A DNA stretch of 64,000 nucleotides from 39-52-133 sp035531075 (GTDB lineage: Bacteria; Pseudomonadota; Gammaproteobacteria; Burkholderiales; Gallionellaceae), in assembly GCA_035531075.1 (NCBI GenBank), contig DATKTO010000007.1:147711-211710 (forward strand), given 5' to 3'. Position 1 is the first letter of the stretch, and each line of letters starts with the position of its first letter. The position numbers and the translations under genes are program-made. Positions 44,488-52,505 of this stretch are shown one piece after another. The notes under the pieces are model-generated. The model ran no database searches, was not told the origin of the DNA, and saw only the letters and a program-made list of their open reading frames with translations.

Positions 44488-44532
44488 GTAGGGTGCGTCC
44501 CACGCACCATGGTGCGCTTGGCGCACCCTGCG
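44488..44532. repeat. GTAGGGTGCG palindromic repeat, copy 1
   Basis: A 45-bp imperfect palindrome runs from GTAGGGTGCG to GCGCACCCTGCG around the centre GCACCATGGTGC. Related copies lie at 59231 and 59896. It is inserted between recO and pdxJ inside the operon. Confidence 0.75.
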
Positions 44533-44585
44533 AATATGACGGTAAGATTGTTACTATAAAACATGGCTTTTTGGAAGGAACTGTA

Positions 44586-45308
44586 ATGATAAAACTGGGC
44601 CTGAATATCGACCACGTCGCCACCCTGCGCCAGGTGCGCGGCACGCGCTACCCCAATGTGCTGCAAGCAGCGCTGATCGGCGAAGCGGCCGGCGCCGATG
44701 CCATCACCCTGCACCTGCGTGAAGACCGCCGCCACATACAGGATCGAGACGTGGAGATATTGCGCGACATGCTGCAGACACGCATGAATCTGGAGAGCGC
44801 CATCACCGACGAGATGCTGGCTTTTGCATTGAAGATCAAGCCGCACGACGTATGCTTCGTGCCGGAACGTCGTGAAGAACTCACCACCGAAGGCGGCCTG
44901 GATGTGCTGCGCTATTTCGATCAGGTGAAACATGCCTGCACCAAATGCGCCGAAGCGGGAATCCGCGTGTCGCTGTTTATCGATCCGGATAAAAACCAGC
45001 TGGATGCTGCGCGCGCAGCGGGCGCGCCGGTGGTGGAAATTCACACCGGAAAATATGCGGATGCGAGCAGTGTGCCGCAACAGGCGCACGAACTGGCGCG
45101 CATCCAGCATGCCGTGGCACATGGCGACGCGCTGGGCCTGCAGGTGAACGCGGGGCATGGCCTCAACTATCACAACGTGCAGCCTATCGTGGCTATCCCC
45201 AAGATCTGCGAACTGAACATCGGCCACGCCATCATCTCCGAAGCGCTGTTCATCGGTCTGGAACAGGCGGTAAAAAAAATGAAAGCATTGCTTACTCCCC
45301 AGCCATGA
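44586..45308 (+). CDS. pdxJ: Pyridoxine 5'-phosphate synthase
   Basis: A 240-residue TIM-barrel enzyme forming pyridoxine 5'-phosphate from 1-deoxyxylulose 5-phosphate and 3-amino-2-oxopropyl phosphate. GGAAGGAAC precedes the ATG. Family motifs are KLGLNIDHVATLRQ, GADAITLHLREDRRHI, VSLFIDPDKNQLDAA and VNAGHGLNYHNV. acpS follows after 16 bases, a conserved pairing. Confidence 0.96.
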   Translation: MIKLGLNIDHVATLRQVRGTRYPNVLQAALIGEAAGADAITLHLREDRRHIQDRDVEILRDMLQTRMNLESAITDEMLAFALKIKPHDVCFVPERREELTTEGGLDVLRYFDQVKHACTKCAEAGIRVSLFIDPDKNQLDAARAAGAPVVEIHTGKYADASSVPQQAHELARIQHAVAHGDALGLQVNAGHGLNYHNVQPIVAIPKICELNIGHAIISEALFIGLEQAVKKMKALLTPQP

Positions 45309-45324
45309 TGCCGCTACTTCAATC

Positions 45325-45708
45325 ATGATATTGGGCATCGGCACCGACATCGCAGCACTGGCACGCATAGAATCGTTACACCTGCGCTATGGCGAACGTT
45401 TTGCGCGGCGCATCCTGAGCCAGGAGGAGATGCCTGAATTCCACAAGCACGCACACCCGGCGCGTCTGTTGATGAAACGCTTTGCCGCCAAAGAGGCGCT
45501 GGCCAAAGCCGCCGGCACCGGCTTGCGCCATCCGGTGAGCATGACGCAAATCACCGTGACCCACGATCCGCTGGGCAAGCCGACATTTATGTTTTCAGCT
45601 GAGCTGGCTGCCTATTTGAAGAAAATGGGTGTCACCCGGCATCATCTCAGCATCAGCGACGAGCGCGAAATCGCCGTTGCATTTGTGATTTTAGAAGGAG
45701 CAAACTAA
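45325..45708 (+). CDS. acpS: Holo-[acyl-carrier-protein] synthase
   Basis: A 127-residue phosphopantetheinyl transferase that activates the fatty-acid carrier protein. Signature residues are GIGTDIAALARIE with the metal Asp, and RFAAKEALAKAAGTG. The stop overlaps the nagZ start by one base (TAATG). Confidence 0.95.
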   Translation: MILGIGTDIAALARIESLHLRYGERFARRILSQEEMPEFHKHAHPARLLMKRFAAKEALAKAAGTGLRHPVSMTQITVTHDPLGKPTFMFSAELAAYLKKMGVTRHHLSISDEREIAVAFVILEGAN

Positions 45709-46757
45709 TGGGAATTGGCCCGGTCATGCTGGATATTGCAGGAACAACACTCACGCCAGAGGACGAGGCGCGCTTACGCCACCCACTGGTGGGCGGAGTC
45801 ATCCTGTTCTCGCGCAATTATGTCTCCACCCGCCAGCTCACCGAGCTCACCGCCGGCATCCATGCGCTGCGCAGCCCGCCGCTGCTGATTGCAGTGGATC
45901 ATGAGGGCGGCCGCGTACAGCGTTTCCGCGAGGGTTTTACGCGCATACCGCCGATGCGCGAACTGGGCAAGATCTGGGACGAACACCCCAAGCGCGCCAA
46001 ACATCTGGCGCAGCAGGCGGGCTTTGTGCTGGCTGCCGAACTGCGCGCCTGCGGCGTGGACTTCAGCTTCACCCCGGTGCTCGACGTGGACTATGGCAGC
46101 AGCGGCGTGATCGGCGACCGCGCCTTCCACTCCGAACCGCAGGCCATAGCCGAGCTTGCACACAGCCTGCTGCAGGGGCTGAGACAGGGCGGCATGCACA
46201 CGGTAGGCAAGCACTTCCCCGGCCACGGCTTTGTGCGTGCCGACTCGCATCTTGAGATCCCGGTAGATGAGCGCAGCTACACCGACATCGAGCTGTGCGA
46301 CCTGATACCCTTCCGCCAGATGGTGAACTTCGGCCTCACCGCGGTGATGCCCGCCCATGTCATCTATCCCAATGTGGACAGCCAGCCGGCCGGATTTTCG
46401 AAGAAATGGCTGAAGGATATTTTGCGCGGCGAACTGGGCTTCGAAGGCGTCATCTTCAGCGACGATCTCAGCATGGAAGGGGCAACCGTGGCGGGCGGCA
46501 TCGTGCAGCGGGCGGAAGCGGCGCTGCAGGCAGGATGTGACATGGTGCTGGTGTGCAACCGCCCTGATCTGGCAGACGAACTGCTGGCGGGACTGAAATG
46601 GGAAATGCCCGCGACCAGCAAGGCGCGTCTGGCGCAGATGCGCGGACGTCCCCATCCGCTGAGCGAAGCGCAATTGCACGAACAACATGAGTTTATGCAG
46701 GCCTTGCATGCGGTTGCCAGCATCGGCTCCGGCACAGCAGAGTTGCCACTGGCCTGA
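45708..46757 (+). CDS. nagZ: Beta-N-acetylhexosaminidase NagZ
   Basis: A 349-residue glycoside hydrolase of family 3 that removes N-acetylglucosamine from recycled cell-wall muropeptides in the cytoplasm. Motifs are AVDHEGGRVQRFREGFT, GKHFPGHGFVRADSHLEIPVDER with the catalytic His, and VIFSDDLSMEGA with the nucleophile Asp. No signal peptide is seen, as expected. It ends the long rpoE-to-nagZ run of plus-strand genes. Confidence 0.95.
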   Translation: MGIGPVMLDIAGTTLTPEDEARLRHPLVGGVILFSRNYVSTRQLTELTAGIHALRSPPLLIAVDHEGGRVQRFREGFTRIPPMRELGKIWDEHPKRAKHLAQQAGFVLAAELRACGVDFSFTPVLDVDYGSSGVIGDRAFHSEPQAIAELAHSLLQGLRQGGMHTVGKHFPGHGFVRADSHLEIPVDERSYTDIELCDLIPFRQMVNFGLTAVMPAHVIYPNVDSQPAGFSKKWLKDILRGELGFEGVIFSDDLSMEGATVAGGIVQRAEAALQAGCDMVLVCNRPDLADELLAGLKWEMPATSKARLAQMRGRPHPLSEAQLHEQHEFMQALHAVASIGSGTAELPLA

Positions 46758-46886
46758 GCAGAAATCGGGTGTCGCCAGCCGTCCGGTATGACTGCCTTTG
46801 CCATTTAAGGTGCGGCTTGCGATAATGCAAACTTCGTAAAGCGCCACCATGAATACATCCAAATTGTTACACAGACGGTTCCCAAT

Positions 46887-47948
46887 ATGAGCGAATTACA
46901 GATCAGCTTGCTAGGCATAGGCATTGCCGTGATAGTGGCGGTCTATCTCTATAATTTCTGGCAGCAGCGGCAGTATCAGCGCAAATTTGGCGATGCATTC
47001 AAACCGCATGAAGATGCACTGTACCATGGTGTAACGCCGCAACAGCTCGATACGCTGATGGAGGTTGCCGAGCCGCAAAAACCAGCTGTGGCAGAGAAAG
47101 CAAGAGCGAACACGCCGGACGAAGTGTGCACCTTGCTGGATGTGGCGACGGATTACATCATCGAGATTTTTCCCATCAGCATGGCCAATGCCAGCGGACT
47201 GGCGCCCTTGTGGCAGCGGCGCTTCGATTTTGGCAAAAACGTGAATGCCTGCGGCCAGAATGCCGCCAGCGGCGTGTGGGAAAAAGTCATTGCCGACAGC
47301 CACGCAAGCTACAGCGCCTTCAGGCTGGGTCTGCAACTGGCGAACCGGGCGGGTGCGGTGAGCGCGGCGCGGCTCAGCGATTTCCGCGACCTGGCGCGGG
47401 AAATCAGCGCGAATTTGCAGGCTGAAACCACAATGTCCGATGTCGAGGATTCTGCAAACTATGCACAGCGGCTGGACGCGTTCTGTGCCGAAGTGGACCA
47501 GATGATCGGCATCAATTTGCTGCCCAATGGCGAGATCTCGCTGCCAGCCAATGAGATCGCGCAAGTGGCGCAGTTGCAGGGCATGAGCTTGCAGGCTGAC
47601 GGTGCGTTTCATCTGCTGGATGCGCGCGGTTTCGCCGTGTATAGCCTGAGCAATGTGGACACCACCCCCTTTCAGCACCACACCTTCAATCATATGCGCG
47701 TCAAAGGTTTGACCCTGCTGCTGGATGTGCCGCGTGTGGCGCAGCCTGCACAGCGCTTTGACGACATGGTCGTGCTGGCACGCCAGTTGTCGCAGGATCT
47801 GGGCGCCGCAATGGTGGACGATCACCTGGCCGTTCTGAACGATGCAAGCCTGGCCCAGATACGCGAGCAGATAGTTGCGATAGAACAACGCATGCTCGCT
47901 GCGGATATCCAGCCAGGTAGTGCCCAGGCGCGCAGGCTGTTTTCATAA
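46887..47948 (+). CDS. zipA: ZipA-like cell-division protein
   Basis: A 353-residue protein with one N-terminal membrane helix (SLLGIGIAVIVAVYLYNFW), a short linker (about 30-100) and a C-terminal domain similar to the FtsZ-binding fold of ZipA (VDQMIGINLLPNGEISLPANEIAQVAQLQGM, FNHMRVKGLTLLLDVPRV, ALARQLSQDLGAAMVDD-like segment). The order zipA-ligA is widely conserved. Sequence similarity to E. coli ZipA is low, so assignment rests on topology, C-terminal motifs and context. The stop overlaps the ligA ATG by one base. Confidence 0.75.
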   Translation: MSELQISLLGIGIAVIVAVYLYNFWQQRQYQRKFGDAFKPHEDALYHGVTPQQLDTLMEVAEPQKPAVAEKARANTPDEVCTLLDVATDYIIEIFPISMANASGLAPLWQRRFDFGKNVNACGQNAASGVWEKVIADSHASYSAFRLGLQLANRAGAVSAARLSDFRDLAREISANLQAETTMSDVEDSANYAQRLDAFCAEVDQMIGINLLPNGEISLPANEIAQVAQLQGMSLQADGAFHLLDARGFAVYSLSNVDTTPFQHHTFNHMRVKGLTLLLDVPRVAQPAQRFDDMVVLARQLSQDLGAAMVDDHLAVLNDASLAQIREQIVAIEQRMLAADIQPGSAQARRLFS

Positions 47949-49972
47949 TGGGCAAAACACCGGCAGAGCGCTGTGCCTGGCTGCGCAAAGAAATTGAACG
48001 TCATAATATTCAGTATTATCAACTAGATAGTCCGGTAATATCGGATGCGGAATTCGATGCGCTGTTTCGCGAGTTGCAGGACCTGGAAACGCAGCATCCC
48101 GAACTTTCCACCCCCGATTCGCCTACCCATCGCGTCGGTTCAAAACCCCTGAAAGTGTTTGCCGAGGTGGTGCACCGCACCCCCATGCTCTCGCTCAACA
48201 ACGCCTTCAGCGACGAGGAAGTGCTGGCGTTTGACGAGCGAGTGCGCGATGCATTGGGGATGCATCAAATTGAATATGCAGTCGAGCCGAAATTCGACGG
48301 CCTGGCCATTACCCTGACCTACGTAGATGGCATCTTCGTGCAGGGTGCCACGCGCGGCGATGGCAGCGTGGGCGAGGACGTCACCGAAAACCTGCGCACC
48401 GTGCGTGCGCTGCCGCTGCGTTTGCCGCAGGCCCTGCCGCTGGTTGAAGTGCGCGGTGAAGTGCTGATGATGAAGCGCGATTTCCTGGCATTGAACCAGG
48501 CGCAGGCTGACAAGGGCGACAAGCTGTTTGCCAATCCGCGTAATGCTGCCGCAGGTTCGTTGCGCCAGCTGGATTCGCGCATCACCGCCAGCCGCCGTCT
48601 GAGCTTCTTTGCCTATGGCGTGGGCGCGGTAGAAGGCATGGCGTTGCCGCTCACGCATGGCGAACAAATGCAGTGGCTGAAAAGCATGGCCGTGCCGGTG
48701 GCCAAGCAGTGCGGCGTGGTGCGCGGCGTGCAGGGCCTGCTGGAATTCTATCGCGACATTGGCGAGCAGCGCGCCAGCCTGGCCTACGACATCGACGGCG
48801 TGGTGTACAAGGTCAATGATATTGCCCTGCAGCAGCAGCTGGGCTTCGTGTCACGCGCACCGCGCTTCGCTATCGCGCATAAATTTCCGGCGGAGGAAGC
48901 GCTGACCACGGTGCTGGAGATCGAAGTGCAAGTAGGCAGAACAGGCGCGCTGACCCCCGTGGCAAGGCTGGCGCCGGTGTTTGTCGGCGGCGTCACGGTG
49001 ACCAATGCCACCCTGCACAACCAGGATGAGATAGATCGCAAGGATATACGCGTGGGCGACACCGTGGTGGTGCGCCGTGCCGGCGACGTGATCCCGGAAG
49101 TGGCGCGCGTCGTGCTGGAAAAGCGTCCGCAGCCGGAGCCGAAACGCTTTGATCTGCACCAGCGTCACCCCACCTGTCCGGTGTGCGGTTCAAAGGTTAG
49201 CAAGGAAGAGGAAGAGTCAACCTGGCGCTGTAGCGGCGGCCTGTACTGCCCGGCGCAGCGCAAGCGGGCGCTGTGGCATTTTGCCAGCCGCCTCGCCATC
49301 GACATTGAAGGCCTGGGCGGCAAGCTGGTCGAACAACTGGTTGACCAGAATTTAGTGCACACCCCCGCAGATTTATACCAACTGAAACTGGCTGACCTGG
49401 CCAATCTGGAGCGCATGGGCGAAAAGTCCGCCAACAATCTGCTGGCGGCGATCGAGCACAGCAAAAAAACCACGCTGGCACGCTTTATTTACGCGCTGGG
49501 CATACGCAATGTGGGCGAAACCACAGCGAAAGATATGGCGCGACACTTCGGCTCCCTGGATAATTTCATGGCTGCCGATGCCGAGCGTCTGCAACAAGTG
49601 CGCGATGTGGGACCGGTTGTAGCGCAAAGCATAGTTGAGTTTTTTGCGGAACAGCACAATATTGACGTAATCAGGCAATTGCGCGCCAGCGGCATGCATT
49701 GGCCCGAGCACGATGGAGAGGCGTCCGCGACGCTGCCATTGAGCGGGCAAATTTTCGTCCTCACCGGCACTCTCAACATGAGCCGCGAGGAGGCCAAGGC
49801 GCTGCTGGAGGCACTGGGTGCAAGGGTCAGCGGCAGCGTATCGAAGAAGACGAATTATGTGGTGGCCGGTGCGGAGGCGGGCAGCAAGCTCGACAAGGCG
49901 CAGGAACTGGGTGTTACAGTGCTGGACGAACAGGAGTTTTTGCAGTTGCTTGAAGTAAACAAAAATACATAA
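47948..49972 (+). CDS. ligA: NAD-dependent DNA ligase
   Basis: A 674-residue replicative ligase. The adenylated lysine is K115 in VEPKFDGLA. An N-terminal Ia domain, OB fold (VQVGRTGALTPVARLAPV), four-cysteine zinc finger (CPVCGSKV ... CSGGLYCPAQ), helix-hairpin-helix region and C-terminal BRCT domain (LSGQIFVLTGTLNMSREEAKALLEALG) are all present. Full length; no anomalies. Confidence 0.97.
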   Translation: MGKTPAERCAWLRKEIERHNIQYYQLDSPVISDAEFDALFRELQDLETQHPELSTPDSPTHRVGSKPLKVFAEVVHRTPMLSLNNAFSDEEVLAFDERVRDALGMHQIEYAVEPKFDGLAITLTYVDGIFVQGATRGDGSVGEDVTENLRTVRALPLRLPQALPLVEVRGEVLMMKRDFLALNQAQADKGDKLFANPRNAAAGSLRQLDSRITASRRLSFFAYGVGAVEGMALPLTHGEQMQWLKSMAVPVAKQCGVVRGVQGLLEFYRDIGEQRASLAYDIDGVVYKVNDIALQQQLGFVSRAPRFAIAHKFPAEEALTTVLEIEVQVGRTGALTPVARLAPVFVGGVTVTNATLHNQDEIDRKDIRVGDTVVVRRAGDVIPEVARVVLEKRPQPEPKRFDLHQRHPTCPVCGSKVSKEEEESTWRCSGGLYCPAQRKRALWHFASRLAIDIEGLGGKLVEQLVDQNLVHTPADLYQLKLADLANLERMGEKSANNLLAAIEHSKKTTLARFIYALGIRNVGETTAKDMARHFGSLDNFMAADAERLQQVRDVGPVVAQSIVEFFAEQHNIDVIRQLRASGMHWPEHDGEASATLPLSGQIFVLTGTLNMSREEAKALLEALGARVSGSVSKKTNYVVAGAEAGSKLDKAQELGVTVLDEQEFLQLLEVNKNT

Positions 49973-49997
49973 TCCTGGATTAATATTGCGCATCAGC

Positions 49998-50060
49998 GTA
50001 GGAGTCCGATTGTCGGGCGATTGAACCTCAAAAAAATCGCCCGACAAGTCGAGCTCCTAC
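49998..50060. repeat. REP-like hairpin after ligA
   Basis: GTAGGAG at 49998 pairs with CTCCTAC at 50060. The inner arms TTGTCGGGCGATT (50010-50022) and AATCGCCCGACAA (about 50035-50047) are perfectly complementary around an A-rich loop. It lies 25 bases after the ligA stop and could both terminate or stabilise the transcript and represent a mobile palindromic repeat. Confidence 0.7.
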
Positions 50061-50065
50061 AGCGT

Positions 50066-50180
50066 TAGGGAAACACTGATTAAGTCCATTTTGTCGTTTC
50101 CGCGAAGGCGGGAATCCAGTCAAATCAAAGAGCTGGATCCCCGCCTTCGCGGGGATGACGACTTAATCAGCGTATCCCTA
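50066..50180. mobile_element. 115-bp MITE-like element, copy 1
   Basis: Ends are inverted repeats of 21 bp with two mismatches (TAGGGAAACACTGATTAAGTC versus the reverse complement of GACTTAATCAGCGTATCCCTA). Both termini carry TA, possibly the duplicated target. The interior holds CCGCGAAGGCGGGAA and CCCCGCCTTCGCGGGG, so the whole element can fold into one hairpin. Same length and layout as the copies at 55944 and 59968. It has no coding capacity. Confidence 0.8.
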
Positions 50181-50204
50181 GTGTTTAAATAAGGAGCTGA
50201 TTAG

Positions 50205-50315
50205 ATGAAAAAAATAACGAAAGCTGTCTTTAGCTCCGGCCGCCAATTACCTGCGGCAATTGGCTTAACTTCCGCCATGCGAAAGTTAGCCTGCACTGAA
50301 AACCGCTTTTGTTAA
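50205..50315 (+). pseudogene. Duplicated galU start / 36-codon leader reading frame
   Basis: A good ribosome site (AAGGAG, 50191-50196) precedes an ATG at 50205. The first nine codons encode MKKITKAVF, identical in protein to the start of galU at 50339, but the DNA differs only at third positions (AAA/AAG, ACG/ACA, GCT/GCG, GTC/GTT). After codon 9 the frame continues with unrelated SSGRQLPAAIGLTSAMRKL and stops at 50315. The unrelated part contains two small palindromes (GCCAATT/AATTGGC; TAACTT/AAGTTA). It may be the remnant of another galU copy or a translated leader. Confidence 0.65.
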
Positions 50316-50364
50316 TTATTGAAGAAAGAATTTTATAAATGAAAAAGATAACAAAAGCGGTTTT
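50299..50364 (+). repeat. 16-bp perfect inverted repeat enclosing the galU start
   Basis: AAAACCGCTTTTGTTA (50299-50314) is the exact reverse complement of 50349-50364, which lies in galU codons 4-9. The 34-nt loop contains the galU ribosome site and ATG. In mRNA this would form a stable hairpin around the start. Confidence 0.75.
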
Positions 50365-51205
50365 TCCGGTTGCCGGCATGGGCAGCCGCTTCCTCCCTGC
50401 CACCAAGGCCACTGCCAAGGAAATGCTGCCGGTGGTGGACAAGCCGCTGATCCAGTATGCGGTGGAAGAAGCGGTCGCCGCAGGCATCACCGATATGGTG
50501 TTTATCACCGGGCGCAACAAGCGTGCGATTGAAGATCACTTCGACAAGGCCTACGAGCTGGAAGCGACGCTGGAAGCGCAGGGCAAGCAGGAATTGCTGC
50601 GCATCGTGCAGGAAGTGGTGCCCAAAAATATCAACTGCATCTACATCCGCCAGGCCGAGCCGCTGGGCCTGGGCCACGCGGTGCTGTGTGCACAGCCGGT
50701 GATCCAGCATGAGCCCTTCGCGGTGATCCTGGCAGACGACCTGATCGACGGTGATGTGGCGATCATGAAACAGATGGTGGATGTGTATGCACGGCACCAG
50801 TGCTCGGTGCTGGGGGTGCAGGATGTGCCGCGCAGCCAGACCAGGCAATATGGTATCGTCAGCGCGACCAATATCGAACCCAATATCGAACAAGTGCACG
50901 GCATCGTGGAAAAACCCAAACCGGAAGATGCCCCCTCCACGCTGGCTGTGGTGGGGCGCTATATACTGAATCCGCGCATCTTCCATCATCTTGCCCATAT
51001 CAAGCCGGGGGCAGGTGGCGAAATACAGCTCACAGACGGCATCGCGTCGCTGATGCATGAGGAAAAATTGCTCGCCTATCGTTTTGACGGCATACGCTAC
51101 GATTGCGGCTCCAAGCTGGGCTACCTCAAGGCACAGGTCGCATTCGGCCTCAGGCATGAAGAGATACGTGCCGAGTTTGCAGCCTATTTGAGAGATATTT
51201 CCTGA
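50339..51205 (+). CDS. galU: UTP-glucose-1-phosphate uridylyltransferase
   Basis: A 288-residue enzyme producing UDP-glucose for envelope polysaccharides. Motifs are FPVAGMGSRFLPATKATAKEMLPVVDKPLIQYAVEEA and IRQAEPLGLGHAVLCA, with VILADDLI and GEIQLTDGI. Its own ribosome site is weak (AAGAAAG), whereas the leader frame upstream has a strong one. The start is flanked by a long inverted repeat. hpt starts one base after the stop. Confidence 0.95.
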   Translation: MKKITKAVFPVAGMGSRFLPATKATAKEMLPVVDKPLIQYAVEEAVAAGITDMVFITGRNKRAIEDHFDKAYELEATLEAQGKQELLRIVQEVVPKNINCIYIRQAEPLGLGHAVLCAQPVIQHEPFAVILADDLIDGDVAIMKQMVDVYARHQCSVLGVQDVPRSQTRQYGIVSATNIEPNIEQVHGIVEKPKPEDAPSTLAVVGRYILNPRIFHHLAHIKPGAGGEIQLTDGIASLMHEEKLLAYRFDGIRYDCGSKLGYLKAQVAFGLRHEEIRAEFAAYLRDIS

Positions 51206-51206
51206 T

Positions 51207-51755
51207 ATGCTGAGCAGGCAAGACGCGCAGGACGCATTGAATAACTCCGAGATTATTTTTTCGGAACAGCAGGTGCAGGCCGCTGTGATGCGCATGGCGC
51301 AAGAGATCAACGCGGCAATGGCGGAGCTTCATCCCCTGGTGCTGTCGGTGATGGGCGGCGCAGTCGTATTCACCGGGCAATTGCTGCCGCGGCTGAATTT
51401 TCCGCTGGATTTTGACTACGTGCATGTGTCACGCTATGGCAACAACCAGCAGGGCGGCGAGATGAAATGGAAAGTGGCGCCGCAGGAAAATGTGCGGGGT
51501 CGCGTGGTGCTGGTGGTGGATGATATCCTTGACGAAGGCGAGACGCTGCATGCCGTCAGGCAGCGCGTGATGGCGCTGGGCGCAACGGGGTTTTACAGCG
51601 CAATCTTTGCCGATAAACGCAATGGAAAAACAAAACCCATATGGGCTGATTTTGTCGGCTTGGAAGTGCCGGACAGATTCGTGTTCGGCTATGGCATGGA
51701 TATACACGGCGCGTGGCGCAACCTGCCCGCGATTCACGCGACAAAAGGGAAATAA
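51207..51755 (+). CDS. hpt: Hypoxanthine-guanine phosphoribosyltransferase
   Basis: A 182-residue enzyme joining hypoxanthine or guanine to PRPP. The PRPP loop is VVLVVDDILDEGETL, and LDFDYVHVSRYGNN provides the flexible-loop region. It begins one base after galU, and the methylthioinosine phosphorylase gene follows three bases later. The latter would supply hypoxanthine, so the pair looks like one salvage route. Confidence 0.92.
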   Translation: MLSRQDAQDALNNSEIIFSEQQVQAAVMRMAQEINAAMAELHPLVLSVMGGAVVFTGQLLPRLNFPLDFDYVHVSRYGNNQQGGEMKWKVAPQENVRGRVVLVVDDILDEGETLHAVRQRVMALGATGFYSAIFADKRNGKTKPIWADFVGLEVPDRFVFGYGMDIHGAWRNLPAIHATKGK

Positions 51756-51758
51756 ATA

Positions 51759-52505
51759 ATGCTGGCAATCATAGGCGGTACCGGACTGGCCCAACTGAGC
51801 AACCTTGAAATCACCCACCGGCAGGTGATGCGCACCCCTTACGGCGAGCCTTCCGGAGCGCTCACTTTCGGCCTGATCAACCAGCACGAAGTGATGTTCA
51901 TCGCGCGCCACGGCTACGGCCACACCATTCCGCCGCATCTGGTGAACTACCGTGCCAATATGTGGGCGCTGCAGGATCAGGGGGCAAAGCGTGTGGTGTC
52001 GGTTGCCTCGGTGGGCGGCATACGCGCCGACCTGCTGCCGGGCATGATCGTCGTTCCCAACCAGATCATGGACTACACCCATAGCCGCGCCTACACCTAT
52101 TTTGACGCGCGCGACAAACCGGTCACGCACATTGATTTTACCCATCCCTATAGCCCTACGATGCGCAGCCAGATACTGGATGCGGCACGTCAGGCCAAGG
52201 AAAAATTTATAGATGGCGGCGTCTATGCTGCAACGCAGGGGCCGCGTCTTGATACCGCAGCCGAGATCAACCGCTACGAGCGCGACGGAGCTGCCATGGT
52301 GGGCATGACAGGCATGCCCGAGGCGGCGCTGGCAAGGGAGCTTGGTTTGCATTACGCCGCGATTGCGGTGGTGGTCAACCATGCCGCAGGGCGTGGCGAC
52401 AGCCGTGATGCCGTCAACCTAGAAACGATCAGCTCGGTGGGGCAACCTGCTTTGGCGCGCGTGAAAAAAGTTCTGGAACTACTGGTGGAATGCAATGGCG
52501 ACTAG
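51759..52505 (+). CDS. S-methyl-5'-thioinosine phosphorylase (MTAP family)
   Basis: A 248-residue purine nucleoside phosphorylase of the MTAP/PNP II family. The phosphate and base sites are IIGGTGLAQL, ARHGYGHTIPPHLVNYRAN, VASVGGIRADLLPGMIVVPNQIMDY, ATQGPRLDTAAEI and GMTGMPEAALARELG. Length and motifs fit the S-methyl-5'-thioinosine phosphorylase type known from Pseudomonas rather than human-like MTAP, but substrate preference (inosine versus adenosine) needs assay. It overlaps the next gene by 11 bases. Confidence 0.82.
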   Translation: MLAIIGGTGLAQLSNLEITHRQVMRTPYGEPSGALTFGLINQHEVMFIARHGYGHTIPPHLVNYRANMWALQDQGAKRVVSVASVGGIRADLLPGMIVVPNQIMDYTHSRAYTYFDARDKPVTHIDFTHPYSPTMRSQILDAARQAKEKFIDGGVYAATQGPRLDTAAEINRYERDGAAMVGMTGMPEAALARELGLHYAAIAVVVNHAAGRGDSRDAVNLETISSVGQPALARVKKVLELLVECNGD

